Source: Hymenolepis diminuta (lineage: Eukaryota > Platyhelminthes > Cestoda > Cyclophyllidea > Hymenolepididae). From it: 64,000 nt of DNA. How positions within the stretch are numbered: position 1 is the stretch's first letter; every line of letters starts with the position of its first letter. The position numbers were made by a program, and so were the translations under genes. The stretch lies in the NCBI GenBank assembly GCA_900708905.1, contig CAADRB010000006.1, positions 3,726,233 through 3,790,232 on the forward strand, given 5' to 3'. Shown here piece after piece: positions 24,632-37,998 of the stretch. A model generated the notes under the pieces. The model saw only the letters and a list, made by a program, of their open reading frames with translations. It ran no database searches and had not been told where the DNA came from.

Positions 24632-26018
24632 ATTAGATTATACCATTAGGTTCAAATGTGTTCTAGTTTTGAGGTGCAGCGGATACGTCGATTGGAATGT
24701 ATCATTTCCTGCGTACATATCTGATTCATGATTTCTTTTGTTCTGTGCTTACTTCATTCCTGTTACATTTTTATCCAAAACCACTCATAACAGCGTCATT
24801 ACTCATTCACCCATATCTGTCCCTGTTATTTAAGTCTATGTAGTTGGACCTAATCAACCTGATTTATGGATGTTAATTGCTAAATCAGGCTGTTTATTTT
24901 TTAAAAAAAGGATAATCATAACGTTTTTATCCTATTAACGTTTTACAATATCAACATGTATTTTTTATTATATTCCCTATTCCATATAAAAAACATATTA
25001 TAATGCCAGAATTTTTATAAAATTTCCACAAATGCCTCATTATATTTTCTATCAGTCCTGTGATAAATTAATTTGTTTGAAGCGAATCACTGACTATTGA
25101 ATTCTTAGGCTCAGGAATCTCCTATCACGAGCAGAGAAATTGCGTTGCTTTCTAGTGTCTTTCTCAGTATTTGATGTAATATTTGAGGGATCACGAACTC
25201 CTTAGCCTTGGAGATTTTTTCTGAGGATACTTGATAAGGTGAAAAATGAAGTTTGTTCATTGGTTTCTGCTATAACGTAACTAACTAGGAGTCCTGGTAG
25301 TAATCTTGCGGAGCCAACAATCTAGAAAACTCGGTAATATAGCAACTAAACACAGAGGCAAATAACCCACGGCAGAGCACAAGACACGTTACAGTCAACA
25401 CGCGCGTATTAACGAAACTCGCTCTCAATCGGTATCGGCTTAAACAAATAAGTGTAATTATCATGTGTCTTTTATCAGTGGGAAAATAGAAAGAAATTAC
25501 ATTTCTATTCATAGAAGAGATATTGGGAGCGGGGAAAATAACTATTATTTTTTTCAACAGTTTCAATTTATTCATTTAATGTTTGAAGAAATAGTTTTGG
25601 CGAAATCACTAGTGAATATGAATGTTTCAATCACAGTACAGGCCCAACTTTCCCCTTGGATCATATTCTTTACTCCTTTCAGTAATCTCGTACAGCCAGA
25701 TCATCCAGCCAACCTTTTCTCACTCCCAACTCCTCCTACCAGCTTCTGTCTTCAACATCTCACTAACTTCTGCTTTTCTCTAAATACAATGACCTCAGTC
25801 TTATCCTGCTTTAGCTGGAGATTCTCTTATCATCTCTTGTAACATAGTTAATTGGCAATAATTATGAACCTATATAAAAAATTTATGTCTGAGTTTTATC
25901 ATCAATCCCTTATTATCCACATGAGGCATTAATCCAAGCATTTTGAAGTTTTCAGTTATTTTAGTGTGTTGTATCCCTTAACACCGAGGTGTTGCTGGGT
26001 ACTATTCATACCATATTC

Positions 26019-26074
<56 letters not shown>
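26019..26074 (+). repeat. (GTA)n microsatellite
   Basis: 56 nt of uninterrupted GTA/AGT trinucleotide, about 18 copies. Likely polymorphic. It is flanked by a C/T-rich stretch (26.2-26.45 kb) with many CCCC and CTTCC runs and no gene. Confidence 0.97.
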
Positions 26075-27180
26075 TAATCACGACCCCACCCACTTTTAGC
26101 CACATAGGATGACAGCCCTCTCTGTTTGTAGGCATTTTATGCTTCTACTTGCTTTTGAGTAGGTAAGGTATTTTAAGTGACTTAATTAGTTTTTGGTCCA
26201 GTTGCGGATGCCTCTGACCATCAACTTCCCCTTCCCCCACACCACCACCCCCTCCCCTCGGAAAAATTCTCTTTGACTCAAATTGCTCCATAAAAGTATA
26301 TATAAGAGCAAAGGAATGCCTACCTTTCCCCTACTCAGTGATTTTCTTCCTCCTCTCCTCACCCCTCTTCTAAATGAGGAAGGCACAACAATTATCTTGT
26401 CACTTTCCATCCTCATTTCTATATAAGCCTTCTTCCCCTTCCCTTAATCTTATCCTCTCTACTCTCTTTTTGTGGCTTTTACCTTTCTACAGCTAGGTCG
26501 TATAGGTTGGCTAGAGGCATAACCAATTTTGGTCGCTTTTTTCAACAACACACACGCAGTAGGAGATGACATACTCCCAATGTTAATTATCCTCTACTTT
26601 TAAATACGCTTCTGGCTCAATTTACTGGCCAGGTGGATGCAGCGAATTCAAATGATTATAAAACTGAATGGACTTAATTAAATAAAATCTAATTAGATGA
26701 TCACGAAAAGGATTAATTAAAAATCGGTGGGCCTTGCAGGTGTTCAATATATTTGAGAGAAATGACAATTCCATCCATTTAAATTCTTCAATATACATCT
26801 GTACACTTGGACACGCAGTCAAATCGATTTTCTACATTCTTCCACAGGTGTTAGTGTTTGCACTGATTTTCCTATTGGCTTAAAAACTAGTGCTTTATTC
26901 TTATTCTGTTGGTTCTCCAAAAAATAATCGTATTTCTCAAATACAAATTCATTTGTGTAATAATTAATCCCTGGTGTTCAATTCTATTCAAAATATAGAA
27001 CGTGTGCATAAAGGTAAATTTATATTAAGAAATTAATTCACAACAACATAAAATTTAATACAGGTGCGTAAGTCACCTAAGGACACCATAGGAACTCTTT
27101 AAACAACAGAACATGCAACTGTTCATGGTTAAAAGGTACAATTTCTTGTAAAAAAATAAATAAACATAGTATTGACTTAG

Positions 27181-28140
27181 GTTTTGTTCTATATATCTCC
27201 CTTCGACTTCTATTGCCTACTCAATTCGAGTCCGAAAGCGACTGTAAACTTTGATGAGGTGGTCTTTGTTGATATTCTCCATTGTTCGGTCTATTGCTTC
27301 CATCAGGGAAGAGGATTTGGTGTTATGAGGATGCTTATTAACTTCCTTTTCAACTACATCCCGCCCGGCCTCACACGTAATAGTCCAGAGGACTAAGGTA
27401 TGGTGAATAGTTAGGAGGCCATAACTTTTTCGTGACATAATGATGAACATTCTCGGTCATCAAAGCTCTCTCGGGTTTTGAGAGCTTTACGGGAAGGAGC
27501 CGAATCTTATTGGAGGACATAGGGGGTCTTTCTCCATTGACTACGCCGTCTAATTAAGGCGGCTTAACAACAGTGGTTTGAAAAGTCTCCACATAGGCAT
27601 CTGCGTCTGCATTGACTCTAAGGCCCTACGGAAAAGATGGTGGAGTGGTGATATGCCCCTCTAGTACTGCCCTACACAACGCCGAAAGCCATCACTGTTG
27701 CTGATAACTTCATGCACGCATAACAGTTGGAACTTCAGTGGGGTCCGCTCACATAGCTACTCATAATTTCTTCGACTGACTTTTTTATCCGGTGGAAATC
27801 GTTTACGTGGGAGAAAAACGAAGGACAATCCTGTTCTTCTGGGTGTTTCAATCTGTTTAAGAGTCGATTCACGCGCATTAAACGAGTCTCTTGAGTTATT
27901 AACCACGCCTGAGAAGAACGTATGATTTGTATCCAAGGCTTGATGAAGAATGTTCCTTGTATATTGTTGTTCTTTCAGATACTGAAAGATCTTTTACAAG
28001 ATTTCGTACATTGACTCCCCAGGATTTTCGTCCGTCATACCATATCGCATACTCTTCTTACAAACTCAGGGATTCTGGGTGAGTGTGTGAGTCAGCAGAG
28101 CACTGACAATGCTCCTCTTTTCTCTTCCTCGTTGTGGCCA
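27181..28140 (-). pseudogene. Decayed Tc1/mariner-superfamily transposase
   Basis: Reading the minus strand with frameshifts recovers the transposase order from N-terminal DNA-binding part to C-terminus: TPRIPEFVRR, LVKDLSVSERTTIYKE, SLGYKSYV, then a catalytic block FSPT..T where the family has FSDEK, GLRVNADAYVETFQTTVVKP, PYVLQ*DSAPS, LWPPNYSPYLSPLDYYV*, VVEKEVNKHPHNTKSS, AIDRTMENINKDHLIKVYSR, FRTRIE*AIEVEGRYIE. The first catalytic Asp is lost; the second (in QDSAPS) and third (in SPLDYYV) remain, but several in-frame stops and frame changes make it dead. The C-terminal SRFR-RIEA...EGxYIE pattern is typical of one mariner-like branch and differs from the copy at 45.3 kb. I could not place its terminal inverted repeats. 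Confidence 0.85.
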
Positions 28141-31100
28141 ATTCATCTCCATTGTTTTCATCCAGTAGCTCCTTTCTAACTTCGCGAAAGAAAGATCTGG
28201 TGACTTGTAGAGATCTTGCACTTCCTAAATTGTTGATTTTCGCCTTTATGACACTATGACAACGTATCTTTTCATTTCATTAGTTGAAGTATTACCTGGT
28301 ATGAGATTCTGTGATATAAAGAATACATGGATTATTATCGAGTTGGTCTAAATTACAAAAATATAAGTATCCTCAGATACCATACGCACCCTGTATAAAA
28401 GAACAAAACTCATAATTTATTAATTGGTCGGGTTTATAAATTCTTCAATTAAATTTATAATATAAATGACATTTTTGAATGTGTAGATAGGTTGAAATAA
28501 TCAGGATTTAATTTTTCTAATTCTTCTGACATACATTATTTAAAGCAACAGAAATTCGCATGTTAAAAGAAGGCGGAGGATAAATCTCGGAACTTCAATC
28601 ATTTTGTGAATCCGATAGGAATAAGAAAAACAAATTTCTTTGATTGATGTAGGTAAATAATCCATTTTATTCGACTAAGACGATTAACTATAGCTATTTT
28701 ACCTTGATGACCATTGAGCAGGAGGAAATATGTAAAAACTCGGCATTCAGATTATTAAGGAGAATGGTGAAGGATAGCCAATATTAGTTTGCATATGATA
28801 TCTTTGTTAAACTGACGCATTTTATCTGATACTAACAGTAGTGTATCCATTGGTCCTTTAAGAATAATACTGAAGATTTACTCAAACAGAAGATGCATCA
28901 GGGAAGCAATTTATAGAATTAATAAAGCCCAAACAGCATTTGTTGCTTATTTCAAAATCCATGAGCTTCACTCTCAGTCAGAGAAGGAAAAACACAAATT
29001 ATCGTTATTATAACAAAATCTTAATATAATTCGACTCTATGAACAGTATAATGTAATTCACATTAGTATACAAAAACAATTTAAGGGTTTAGCGTTATTT
29101 TCAATAATAATGGGAAGAATATATAAAATAAACATCAACTTTTTCCTAGAAACGATATAAATAATTTTACATAATTATATTTTCTCCTTGAAACCTTTCT
29201 TTTTTGTCGCACCTTCTTCGAGTTCGATTGAAGTTCTTCGAATGGTTCTGTATTCTTTAATGGCGACCTATTCACTATTCAAGAGAGTATTCAGATGACT
29301 AATGCAGATTCAGTCTGCCTCGTTTTCCCTTTGGTAATTCCATCGGAGATTTTTCGTCAAGTTTTGAATGAGCAGCCATCCAGAAGTTTGCAAAAATGGC
29401 ATTCAGCTTTTCTACCACTGCTTTCTCCCCCTTTTAATAAGACTTGTCCATTTTTTTCCCTTCGTATGCCCGGAAAGGAACACTACATTCGCTATTGATT
29501 TCTCTGTCATCTCAACAGCCTTCACTTTCGATTCATTGATTATCACAGAAACCAGTTCAGGATGATGCTTCTTTTCCGTCCTTCTTTCTGCTTGTGTTTG
29601 TTGCACGTCCATGGAAATTCTTCTGTGGACTTTCATTCCACTCCAAACCCTTCTTAGAGCTGACTATTGATTATGTGACTTGACTGATCGTTGGTTCAGC
29701 CTTCTGAGTGTCGTTTCTCTTTCTGAGTTCTGACTTCGTTAGAGGCATTGTTCTCTTTTATTTTCTCGTTTGCCATAACACATTCCGAGACACAGCTTTG
29801 ATATAAATTCGATTCATATAGTTGGTCCCACCAGAATTCTGTCGATTCATTCCATTGTCGCATTTGATGTCCAAATTTATACATCAATTAACAAAACCCT
29901 CCAACGTGATCTTACCACCCGCTTCGACCATTCTGAAGACTCGATAATAAACATCCGTTTGACAAAGTTCTCAAAAGTTACTCAAAATGGTAGACATTTG
30001 AAATGATCCTTGGTGATGGCAGAAAAATTACAATTCGGAAGCAGTACTGAAACGGAAAGCATAGGATATTCAGTCATTATCGCGCTCCATAGTGAGAGAA
30101 AGACGTTTGAAATATTTTCACAGTTTAACAGACTTTTCACTGAACAAATCAAAAAAAGTTGAATCAGTTTCACCACATTTAAGATACAAAATTGTTTTTG
30201 GATGAATGACACATTTGAACCATCCATTTTCAGCAAGTCCTAACCTCCGTAACGCCAATCTAACTTTTACATCACCTGAAATATAGGTGTGATTGTTAGG
30301 GAAAACACACTTTTCAAACCAGTTAGAAAAGTTTGATCTGCTTCTGGACCACAGTGAAATTCATAAACTTTTAGAACCAGAGAATCTGTTGATAGTTTGT
30401 AAGGAAACATCTAATGTTTCAGTTTTCATGTTCATAGATTTAGAAAACCGTCCCAAACCATAAGATTTTCCTACTGTTTCTTTAGAAAAATATAATTTTT
30501 CTTCAGGATAAGTTCAAATTCACCAATATTTAATGATATTTTTATAAGTATTCATATTTTGAGCTTTTCACCCTTGCGTCATCAATTTTTACGATCTACA
30601 ACCCGAAATTCCAACTAGAAAAGTAGTAAATACACAAGTTCTCGTCGTTATAACGAAATCTTATTACAGCTCAACTCGAACTATGTATGCATGCATGTAA
30701 TGACTTTACATAATTATGTTTTTTCCTTGACAACATAACATCACATTCGCGGAAAATATAACCCACTATTACATATTTTCATTTGCTTTATATTTTAAGA
30801 TACTGCACTTATCTGAATAAATTGTTCGTAATTCTGGATTCCATGTCTTCAGTCTGTATTCTTCTGTTTGTAGCAACGAATCAAATAAGACCCCAATATA
30901 TATGCTAATTTGCCCTTTAGTATGACCGTCATGACTCCTACGTGTGCGTACCCTTCTGATGGGACTTCAAAGGGCCTAATATTGCACCTTCCCGAGACAT
31001 CCCATATTGTAGATGCATATTTATATCCAAGTGTTTATGTTATCCCCATGGCATATACACCAAATACACATTACTTTATTTCGTTCTCTTTAACTCTCGT

Positions 31101-34100
31101 CTTCAAGCCTTCTAGAAGCCTTTTCTCCCTATATTGAAAATTCCCGCAGTACTTTAAATGGATAAGTCGGATATTCACCAATTATCGCAAATTTTATAAA
31201 TCATTGGACGTGTAGGGTGTTGTACTTCCCGAGTATTGGCGTTTATGGGTTTCAGGCGTTCACTGCGATCAGAATGAATCCTGAATATAGTTTTTTGATT
31301 TATGCTTTTCATATGTGGCTACAGAGTTTAGATGGTATAAAAGTACATTGTTTTCGCCACCCTTCTGTCATGACTCAGTTCATCCGCTTGTGTTTCGAAA
31401 ACCATTTCATGCACAAACTTGTTTCCTGCTCGTCCAATCCTAATTTCACTTTCTTCACATTAATGCCAAATATGTCCTCGGCCTACCCTCACACCTTGCC
31501 ATTCTGTAAGCCATAGAAAATAAATATTAAGAGTATGCCAATAAAATAGGACCTTCGTCCGAAACCAATCTAAGTATATCCACTATATAATAAATTATCA
31601 TTGCTGATCTGAATAAATCTGAAAAGATATAAATATCTTTTAATCCGTTTTTTTGTTAAGATAAAACCAGATACCTCTGAACTCTAATAAAGCCATGGAA
31701 ATTAAGTGGAATACCATAGTGATTAGTTTTACGAGGCATCTTTATAAGAGTCATTCTTCAACTTCTCGTAATTATCGTTCCTTTATTTTGTTATTGACGT
31801 TCTTCCCTACCTAATATTCAGTGAAATTAAGCTGAGAGTAAACAACTAGGGTGGCTATCGCCTGCTCAAATCGTTACTTTTTCTCTTAAGAGGAAGAGCA
31901 GAACGAAGAAAAAACAAGCATCTTCTCTAATCAGGAAGCCTGTACTATTGGCTCCGTTTACTCATTTTTAGATTTTTCTCCCTTAATTTCCCCTAATAGA
32001 CATGTAAAAAAGTTGACTCGTTTCTACTCTTACTAAACTAAGACTACAGGTTTTAATGTAGCTGAAAATCTCCTTGACCCTTCTAATAACCCCAAATATA
32101 TAAGTCGAATGAATTGGCTTAGAGTGACCCACATTTAGGACTCTGTGGGGATTTATTGACAGCCAAATTAGAAAATCTAACTTTTTTGTAGCATAGCAAA
32201 AATAAAGAGCACAAATTGTAAAGAATGCTTAAAATTGCAGTTAAAAAATTATTTTCTTCCTTGTTGTTATCATAATTAAGTTTCTTGGGATTTAGTTAAT
32301 GGGCTTATTCGGATTAACTTCTCAAACATATTCGTTTATTCTTTTTATGGAGTTTAATTTGAGTTCTGTGGGCTCTGCTAAGTTAAAATCATGCAAGCTG
32401 GTATCTTCCTGCTAGTATCTTAGCAACTAAAAGAAAAAAAATATACAGCCATAATATGAACAACCATGACCATGAAATAGACGTCGCGGGTATGAATTCA
32501 ATCAGGAATCCAGGAGATAAATCCTGAAATTGGACATTTGGAACATTAGAACGTGAAGGAGTGTAAAATCCGTGTCTGGCAATCTAACTAAGAAAGATTA
32601 TACTCCCGGTTTTTACTCCAGTCCCCTACCTTTCTTTTCGTTTCATGCGGTCAGATGACCTTCTAAATTTGAAAACGATATTTAAGTAATAAGCCATAAT
32701 AAAAAATTAAAATTATTCAATTATTGCGTTATATTTTATTCTAAGTTTGCTTACGTCAATAAAGCTCGTTAATAATGTATGGTTGAAGTGATAGAAATGA
32801 ATTTTTTCCCAAATGAAAGTCGATTTGTCTTCTGTTGATGCACATTCAAGAGTCTGTTAATGACATTACTTTGGCGTCCAATTCCAACGACTTTTTGCAT
32901 ACCCTTTAATTTCTTGTGACTAAATAGCAACTCCTTTTCTCTCTCCCCTTCCTTTCGACCCTTTTACCACTTTGTCCTCAATAATGGACACACAAAGAAT
33001 AGCGTGCAATCAATTTAAACAAACTATGCGGGGAAAACATTTAATATCTTTTGTCCTTTCTGAGGATGTACTTTCAAGATGTTTTGGACCAGAATATTAT
33101 TATATCATCTCTATCTTGTTCCAGCTTTGACTTTTAGGGGCAGATGCAAAAGGATAAATTGCATCCGATTCTATGAAAGATAAATGTTCTCTGAGTTCGT
33201 CACAGAGCTGGTTGATAATCTTCGACGTAATTATCAACTAAAATATATTTTATCTGGATAATTTCACAAAGTTCAATTCTAAAGATGAGGAGTTACTGAA
33301 AATAACTCCAAATAAACATCACTAGACATAAAAACGTTTAAGAACTTGTTAAGTTATCGGCACACTATACAGTCCAGGCACAAGTTGTAAGGGTGGGCAG
33401 ATGGTGATGGACCATTTCTTAGGGTCTCCTCGGGTCGAAGCAAAGTCCGCCGAGAAATGTCATACAAAACGCGGTACCAAAGATTATATGTTGAGGGTCT
33501 GACCCACTCAAGAATGTACAGATGAACGCTCATGTACAATTTGAATTCCAGCTGAAATTTCACGTCTTCTTTATATAATCATTTTGTTATTAAAAAGAGG
33601 AAAGTGCTTCGCCATCAGCTTGCAGAAAGCATTAAGTATACAATTTAATAATAACTGGCGGAGGGGGGAAGGGAGATAAATGGAATTTGTGTGTTTCACT
33701 TTTACTCTTAATCATCTACTTATAAATTTGGTACACATTATACCAGTCATATTTTAGATTTAAGATGCTTATTTTCAGGGAAGGGGAAATGGAGTAGTTT
33801 TATGAAATACCTTTTGTCCTTCAGTAAGAAGTGGAAAATTAGGATTGCCATTTTCTCAGCATTTTCGGGTATTTTTTTCTATTTCTATCAGATTCTTTCA
33901 AAAACGGATAAGCTTCTCTAGAAGATCGGTGGGTCTTAATCTAAATATTGTAAGAATTGTGGAGGATACCGGAGGACGGTTATTCATATTTTATTTGTGA
34001 TAAGCTTTTTCCGTATCATTTCTATGTTTGTGCAAGGTCCTTATAATTTTACAGAATCGTTTGAGACTGATCATTTTTACTTTAAACAGCAGTGATGGAT

Positions 34101-34750
34101 GCTGTTCCTCATTTTGAAAGTCTTTTTGTAAACGGAGATTAAATATTTTTACAGTCGTTTTTCTTGCCATACTTTTAAAAGTAATGTTCTATCATTTAAT
34201 AATATGTCTCTTCATTTATAAATATACTATGTTTGGAGAAGCGGATGCTTCCAAACCCGTTGAAAGCCGTTGAACACTTTACCATTAGATTATTGTGACA
34301 AAACTTCCCAATTATTCTTGAAATATTCCTTAATTTCGTCATCTGTGATTGAAATCAAGAGTTTACATTAGTAACTGATAAAGACTATGCTACCAGTGGT
34401 ATAACGGTATATATCCGATTGAATAGTCTAGACTGTGCATTGAGATATTTTATAACTACAATTAGTCAGACTTAGAGGAAGAGGGGAGAGGATCTGCACC
34501 TAAAATTATACCTTTTATTGAGAATATACATTTATTTATACAAAAGAGAGACTTGAAATGATCGACTTCCTAGCTAATAATGTAGTGATGTAGATACTTC
34601 GTTCTCAAGCACGTGCACAGAAAATCAATAATGGAAAAAAACTATGCTAGCGGTATTCACAGTCCTGGAAAGTTGTCGTTATACCCCAGCATATCGTCGC
34701 TTGCAGTTCGTTGTTATTGAAATCTTTGGTGTGTAGCAGTGAGTGCAGCG
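28141..34750. other. Intergenic stretch with coding-like minus-strand patches
   Basis: No gene could be assembled. Several purine-rich minus-strand frames look protein-like: around 31220-31500 (KFVHEMVFETQADELSHDRR, FRIHSDRSERLKPINANTRE), 30255-30400 (LVLKVYEFHCGPEADQTFLT), 29696-29880 and 29412-29636. They carry stops and frame changes, and neighbouring frames look equally plausible, so they may be a decayed gene or chance. A minus-strand frame at 33354-33563 is GC-richer than its flanks and also unrecognised. Confidence 0.3.
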
Positions 34751-34751
34751 C

Positions 34752-34942
34752 TGATGGCCCAATGGTCAATTCAGTTGTTGAAATCGACGCTCATCTGCGC
34801 CCATCCAGTGATGTGAATGCCCAACCATAATGGTCAATTCTGGTCAGCAGGAGGAGTGGTAGAGTGCGATATTCTCATCCAAGTGGCTTCAGGATACCTT
34901 TCCTCTACACAAGTCAAACGTTTGGATGTAGTTTTAGAAGGT
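34752..34942 (+). mobile_element. Dispersed short repeat, copy 1 (tRNA-derived SINE-like)
   Basis: The left part has a pol III box-A-like motif (TGGCCCAATGG near 34754). The body shares GGAGGAGTGGTAGA-TGCGA, GTGGCTTCAGG and ACAAGTCAAACG with the copies at 44.7 and 51.1 kb, in the same order and orientation. No protein is encoded; the frame at 34817-35038 is a chance reading across it. Confidence 0.6.
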
Positions 34943-36018
34943 CCAGGAAGCAAAATTTCTTTTCCAAATTTTTATGATTTCTGTTCAGGACTCATACATA
35001 TTCGACTTTTCTTATTGCTCTCTCTTTTTTATAGTTAGCAGTCATTTCTCTCAGTGAGGCTTTACTTTTAAAGTTATTTAACATAAAAAAGGCAGTTTTG
35101 GTAACTCGGCTTGCTATTATTCTCTCCTATATTTAAGAACCTACCTAGCGACCAAAATTAGAAGGCAGTGAGAAAATTGTATACGGTCTGGTGGCTAGAG
35201 CAGACTCTGTCGTAATTCTCAGCTCAGACAATGTTGCATAGTAAAGAAACTCTATTTTGTAAATAGAGACGACGCTAGATAACAAGCGGCGTCAGTGAAA
35301 TAGTAAGGAACGTTTAGGTATTAAAGGAATTTGCTATTGAGCAGATTAATATCTACACAGTGCAGCGTTGTATTTACACAGTTCCGAGAAAGGTATGTGA
35401 TAAATTTAAAAATTGAAACTATTTGAAAATTATATTTCGCATACATTTTGGCCCAGCTGTCATCTCAAATTTTGTAATTTGTCATTGAGCAAGGAAATCA
35501 GTGCCCAATCTGAAATATCTTGTCTATAAGTTTATTCTCAGAATTAAAAGTATATCATTCTTCCTCAGAGAACAAATCAATATACTCTTAACATAACAGG
35601 ATATCCTATTCCTTAACTTTTGATAGTGGTGTTAAGTAAGCCATCTATTAAAATTTCGCTCCCATTTTCACTAACCATGATCATTACAAAATTACCCAAA
35701 AAGTGAGTTCCGAGGAGAAGTTATTACTTAAATATTTTTCCAATAAAATGGAAAAATGGTAAAAGTGTCACAAATTCTCTCATATCTTGAAATGGATAAG
35801 AGAATAACAAAAGTCCTTAAGGCACAGCACCCTAGGTTTGATTGACTTCCCACGGTTGGTAAATGTATTGTCTACATGAACAGTTACATTGGACCATTTA
35901 ATATGATATCATCCGATCAAGATGTGTTTCTGAATTTGTATAAACAGTGTCTGTAGTATTCAGAAACTTCATATCTGGCAAATTATAAAATTCCTTTAAA
36001 ATTTGGCCACGATTCACT

Positions 36019-36037
36019 CCCGCCCCCGCCCCCTGTG
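36019..36037 (+). promoter_or_regulatory. Isolated GC-box cluster (CCGCCCCCGCCCCC)
   Basis: A C-rich run with overlapping CCGCCCC and CCCGCCCCC motifs, the classic Sp/KLF/EGR target, in otherwise AT-rich DNA about 1.9 kb upstream of the KLF start codon. It could be an upstream element of that gene, perhaps self-bound, but this is inference. Confidence 0.35.
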
Positions 36038-37429
36038 GTCAAGTATGTCTTTTTTATTTATCAAAACCGCTGTAAAAACCAAAATATACTCGAATGTGAT
36101 CGCCCTGTTTTTGTGGGCCTTTTCATATAATTCCAATTTACGTTGACCAATTCGTAACAAGAACACACAGCATGAAAAAGTTTACATAATCCGAAATTAA
36201 AGATGTGGATCCGCTAATTAGACTATGAATATAACGGAATCAATATTGTTGAATCATTACTTTTATTAGAAAACAAAAAATGCCATCGACAAAACTCCTG
36301 ACAAATGACATATATAAAGAAGCATATCTAACTATCCCTTCTATCCCATTCAAAACTCTTTTTTTCTCTAAATAGTTAATATATAGAAGTAAATTTTTAA
36401 TGATAAAATAAAAGAGACACATATGTGATTGGTGCGTTGCGATTTTCACCTCGAATCGACAATTTAAGACTTAGCAATACGTATGTGAAATTATTGGTCT
36501 TGTTTTGAAAATTAGATAAATGAAGCGCTTCGAGTAGCTTATACGTCATTTTCTGTTTCGATGTAATACGAATCAAAAGAAATGTACCAATTAACTTGGC
36601 ATTCACCTCAACTCAGAACTTTAATCTTGGAAAATGTCAAAATTAAGTCAGAATACTTCCATTCTCCGTTGAATTTCACCAAAATTTAATTAAAGTCCTT
36701 TTAAAATGGTCATTTGGAAAAGTTGTTATGCAATAAGATATTTGACTTCATGATTGAAGCAGAGTGTAATTAACCGTTTACTGCATCAGAAAACGTCAAA
36801 GTAATCAATCAGCTCAATATCATTTCATCAAATGTCATTCATTATAGAAGCGCAATCATTAAAATCGGATTTCCGGATCTACTTTTAAAGCGCATCACCA
36901 ATCAGCACTTTTAGTTATTTTTAAGAAAATACAACAATTGATACACAAATTTTAGCCTCAAAGTAACTGAAAATACTTTACTAAATCCATTTTGAATAGC
37001 TTGATTTTATTATACAAACTAATAGAAAATTTGCACCTGATCTGAAATCTCATTTTGGGCGCCAAGTTTTGATTCGCGGCCATCAAGGGCAAATTTCTAT
37101 TGGTCATCCTATACACGTTGATATTTCCTTAATTGAATGAATGGATAGTTGGTTATAAGAGATAATGTATAATGCGTATTTAAAGAGATTTGATAAAAAT
37201 TTGTAGTTTTCCCATAAAGCACACAGACAACTTATTGTCCTTAGTAAAATTCATTATAATCTCTTCTTCTGCCTAAAAGCACGGGATAAATTTACTCATT
37301 CGTTGCCATGTCAACGCCCCTATACAATACTTGGCGATTGGCACCAGTGAGACCAGAAACGTAGCCCTTGACGTGACTCACTGACCAGAAATTGGCCTCC
37401 TTGCGTCGGCACTCAAATAATGACACATT

Positions 37430-37680
37430 TGAGCATGAGACCTTCCTTGCCACCCTTCCCCCTTCTCTACACCTATTACGGAGGGGTGAGCGCACGTGGC
37501 GTCTTTTGCACGCGTGCGCAATCGATTTGCGGCCACGCTTAGTCTCTTGTCCAATCGGCGCACATCTTAACACAGGCAGGCCAATCGGATCTCTGAGCTG
37601 TGCTTAGAAAGCGTATGCGCACGTGCTGCAACGTCCGCGTAGATTCTTATACATCCGCACTTAGTTAACTTACAAACATA
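37430..37680 (+). promoter_or_regulatory. GC-rich promoter region of the KLF gene
   Basis: A CpG-containing island in an AT-rich background, 250-500 bp upstream of the KLF ATG at 37924. It has two CCAATCGG boxes (37551 and 37581), two CACGTG E-boxes (one in GCGCACGTGGCG near 37490, one in GCGCACGTGCTG near 37620) and palindromic ACGCGTGCGCA. Open frames on both strands here (37292-37573, 37378-37563, 37392-37607) come from the lack of AT-rich stop codons, not from coding. The rest to 37923 is the presumed 5' UTR. Confidence 0.6.
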
Positions 37681-37923
37681 CTCACGTAGGTAGATAGAAC
37701 TCAGATAGTAGAGCTAAGGCTTCTAAATTGCACTCACACACCACGCTTTCGTTCTTTCTTTCCTCTACTCTTCCCACTTTTGCGTACAACAGCAAAATAA
37801 ACTCCTTTCAATTCGATCTGAATTTATCAACGGCTTCCTGTCCCTTGGCTATTTCTATCGGGATATTAACGATAATTAATCTCTCTTCTGCTTAACAATC
37901 CTGGAGTCTCCTATTCAACAGAC

Positions 37924-37998
37924 ATGGCTGTGAGTTACACCGCCAACATTTCTGATAACTTCTCAAATTACCTCCTTCAGGACAACTACGAATACAAG
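37924..37998 (+). CDS. KLF: KLF exon 1
   Basis: First ATG after the GC-rich promoter; 25 codons with no stop before a phase-0 donor AAG|GTTCGT. The donor is not strong, so the exact end rests mainly on phase agreement with exon 2. Confidence 0.75.

Noticed and set aside
29295..29565. Plus-strand frames near 29.4 kb
   Set aside because: Overlapping short frames in a pyrimidine-rich strand with no domain; the opposite strand looks more coding-like but is also unconvincing.
37292..37607. Overlapping frames on both strands upstream of KLF
   Set aside because: They lie in the GC-rich promoter island where AT-rich stop codons are rare; all frames are open and none shows protein similarity.
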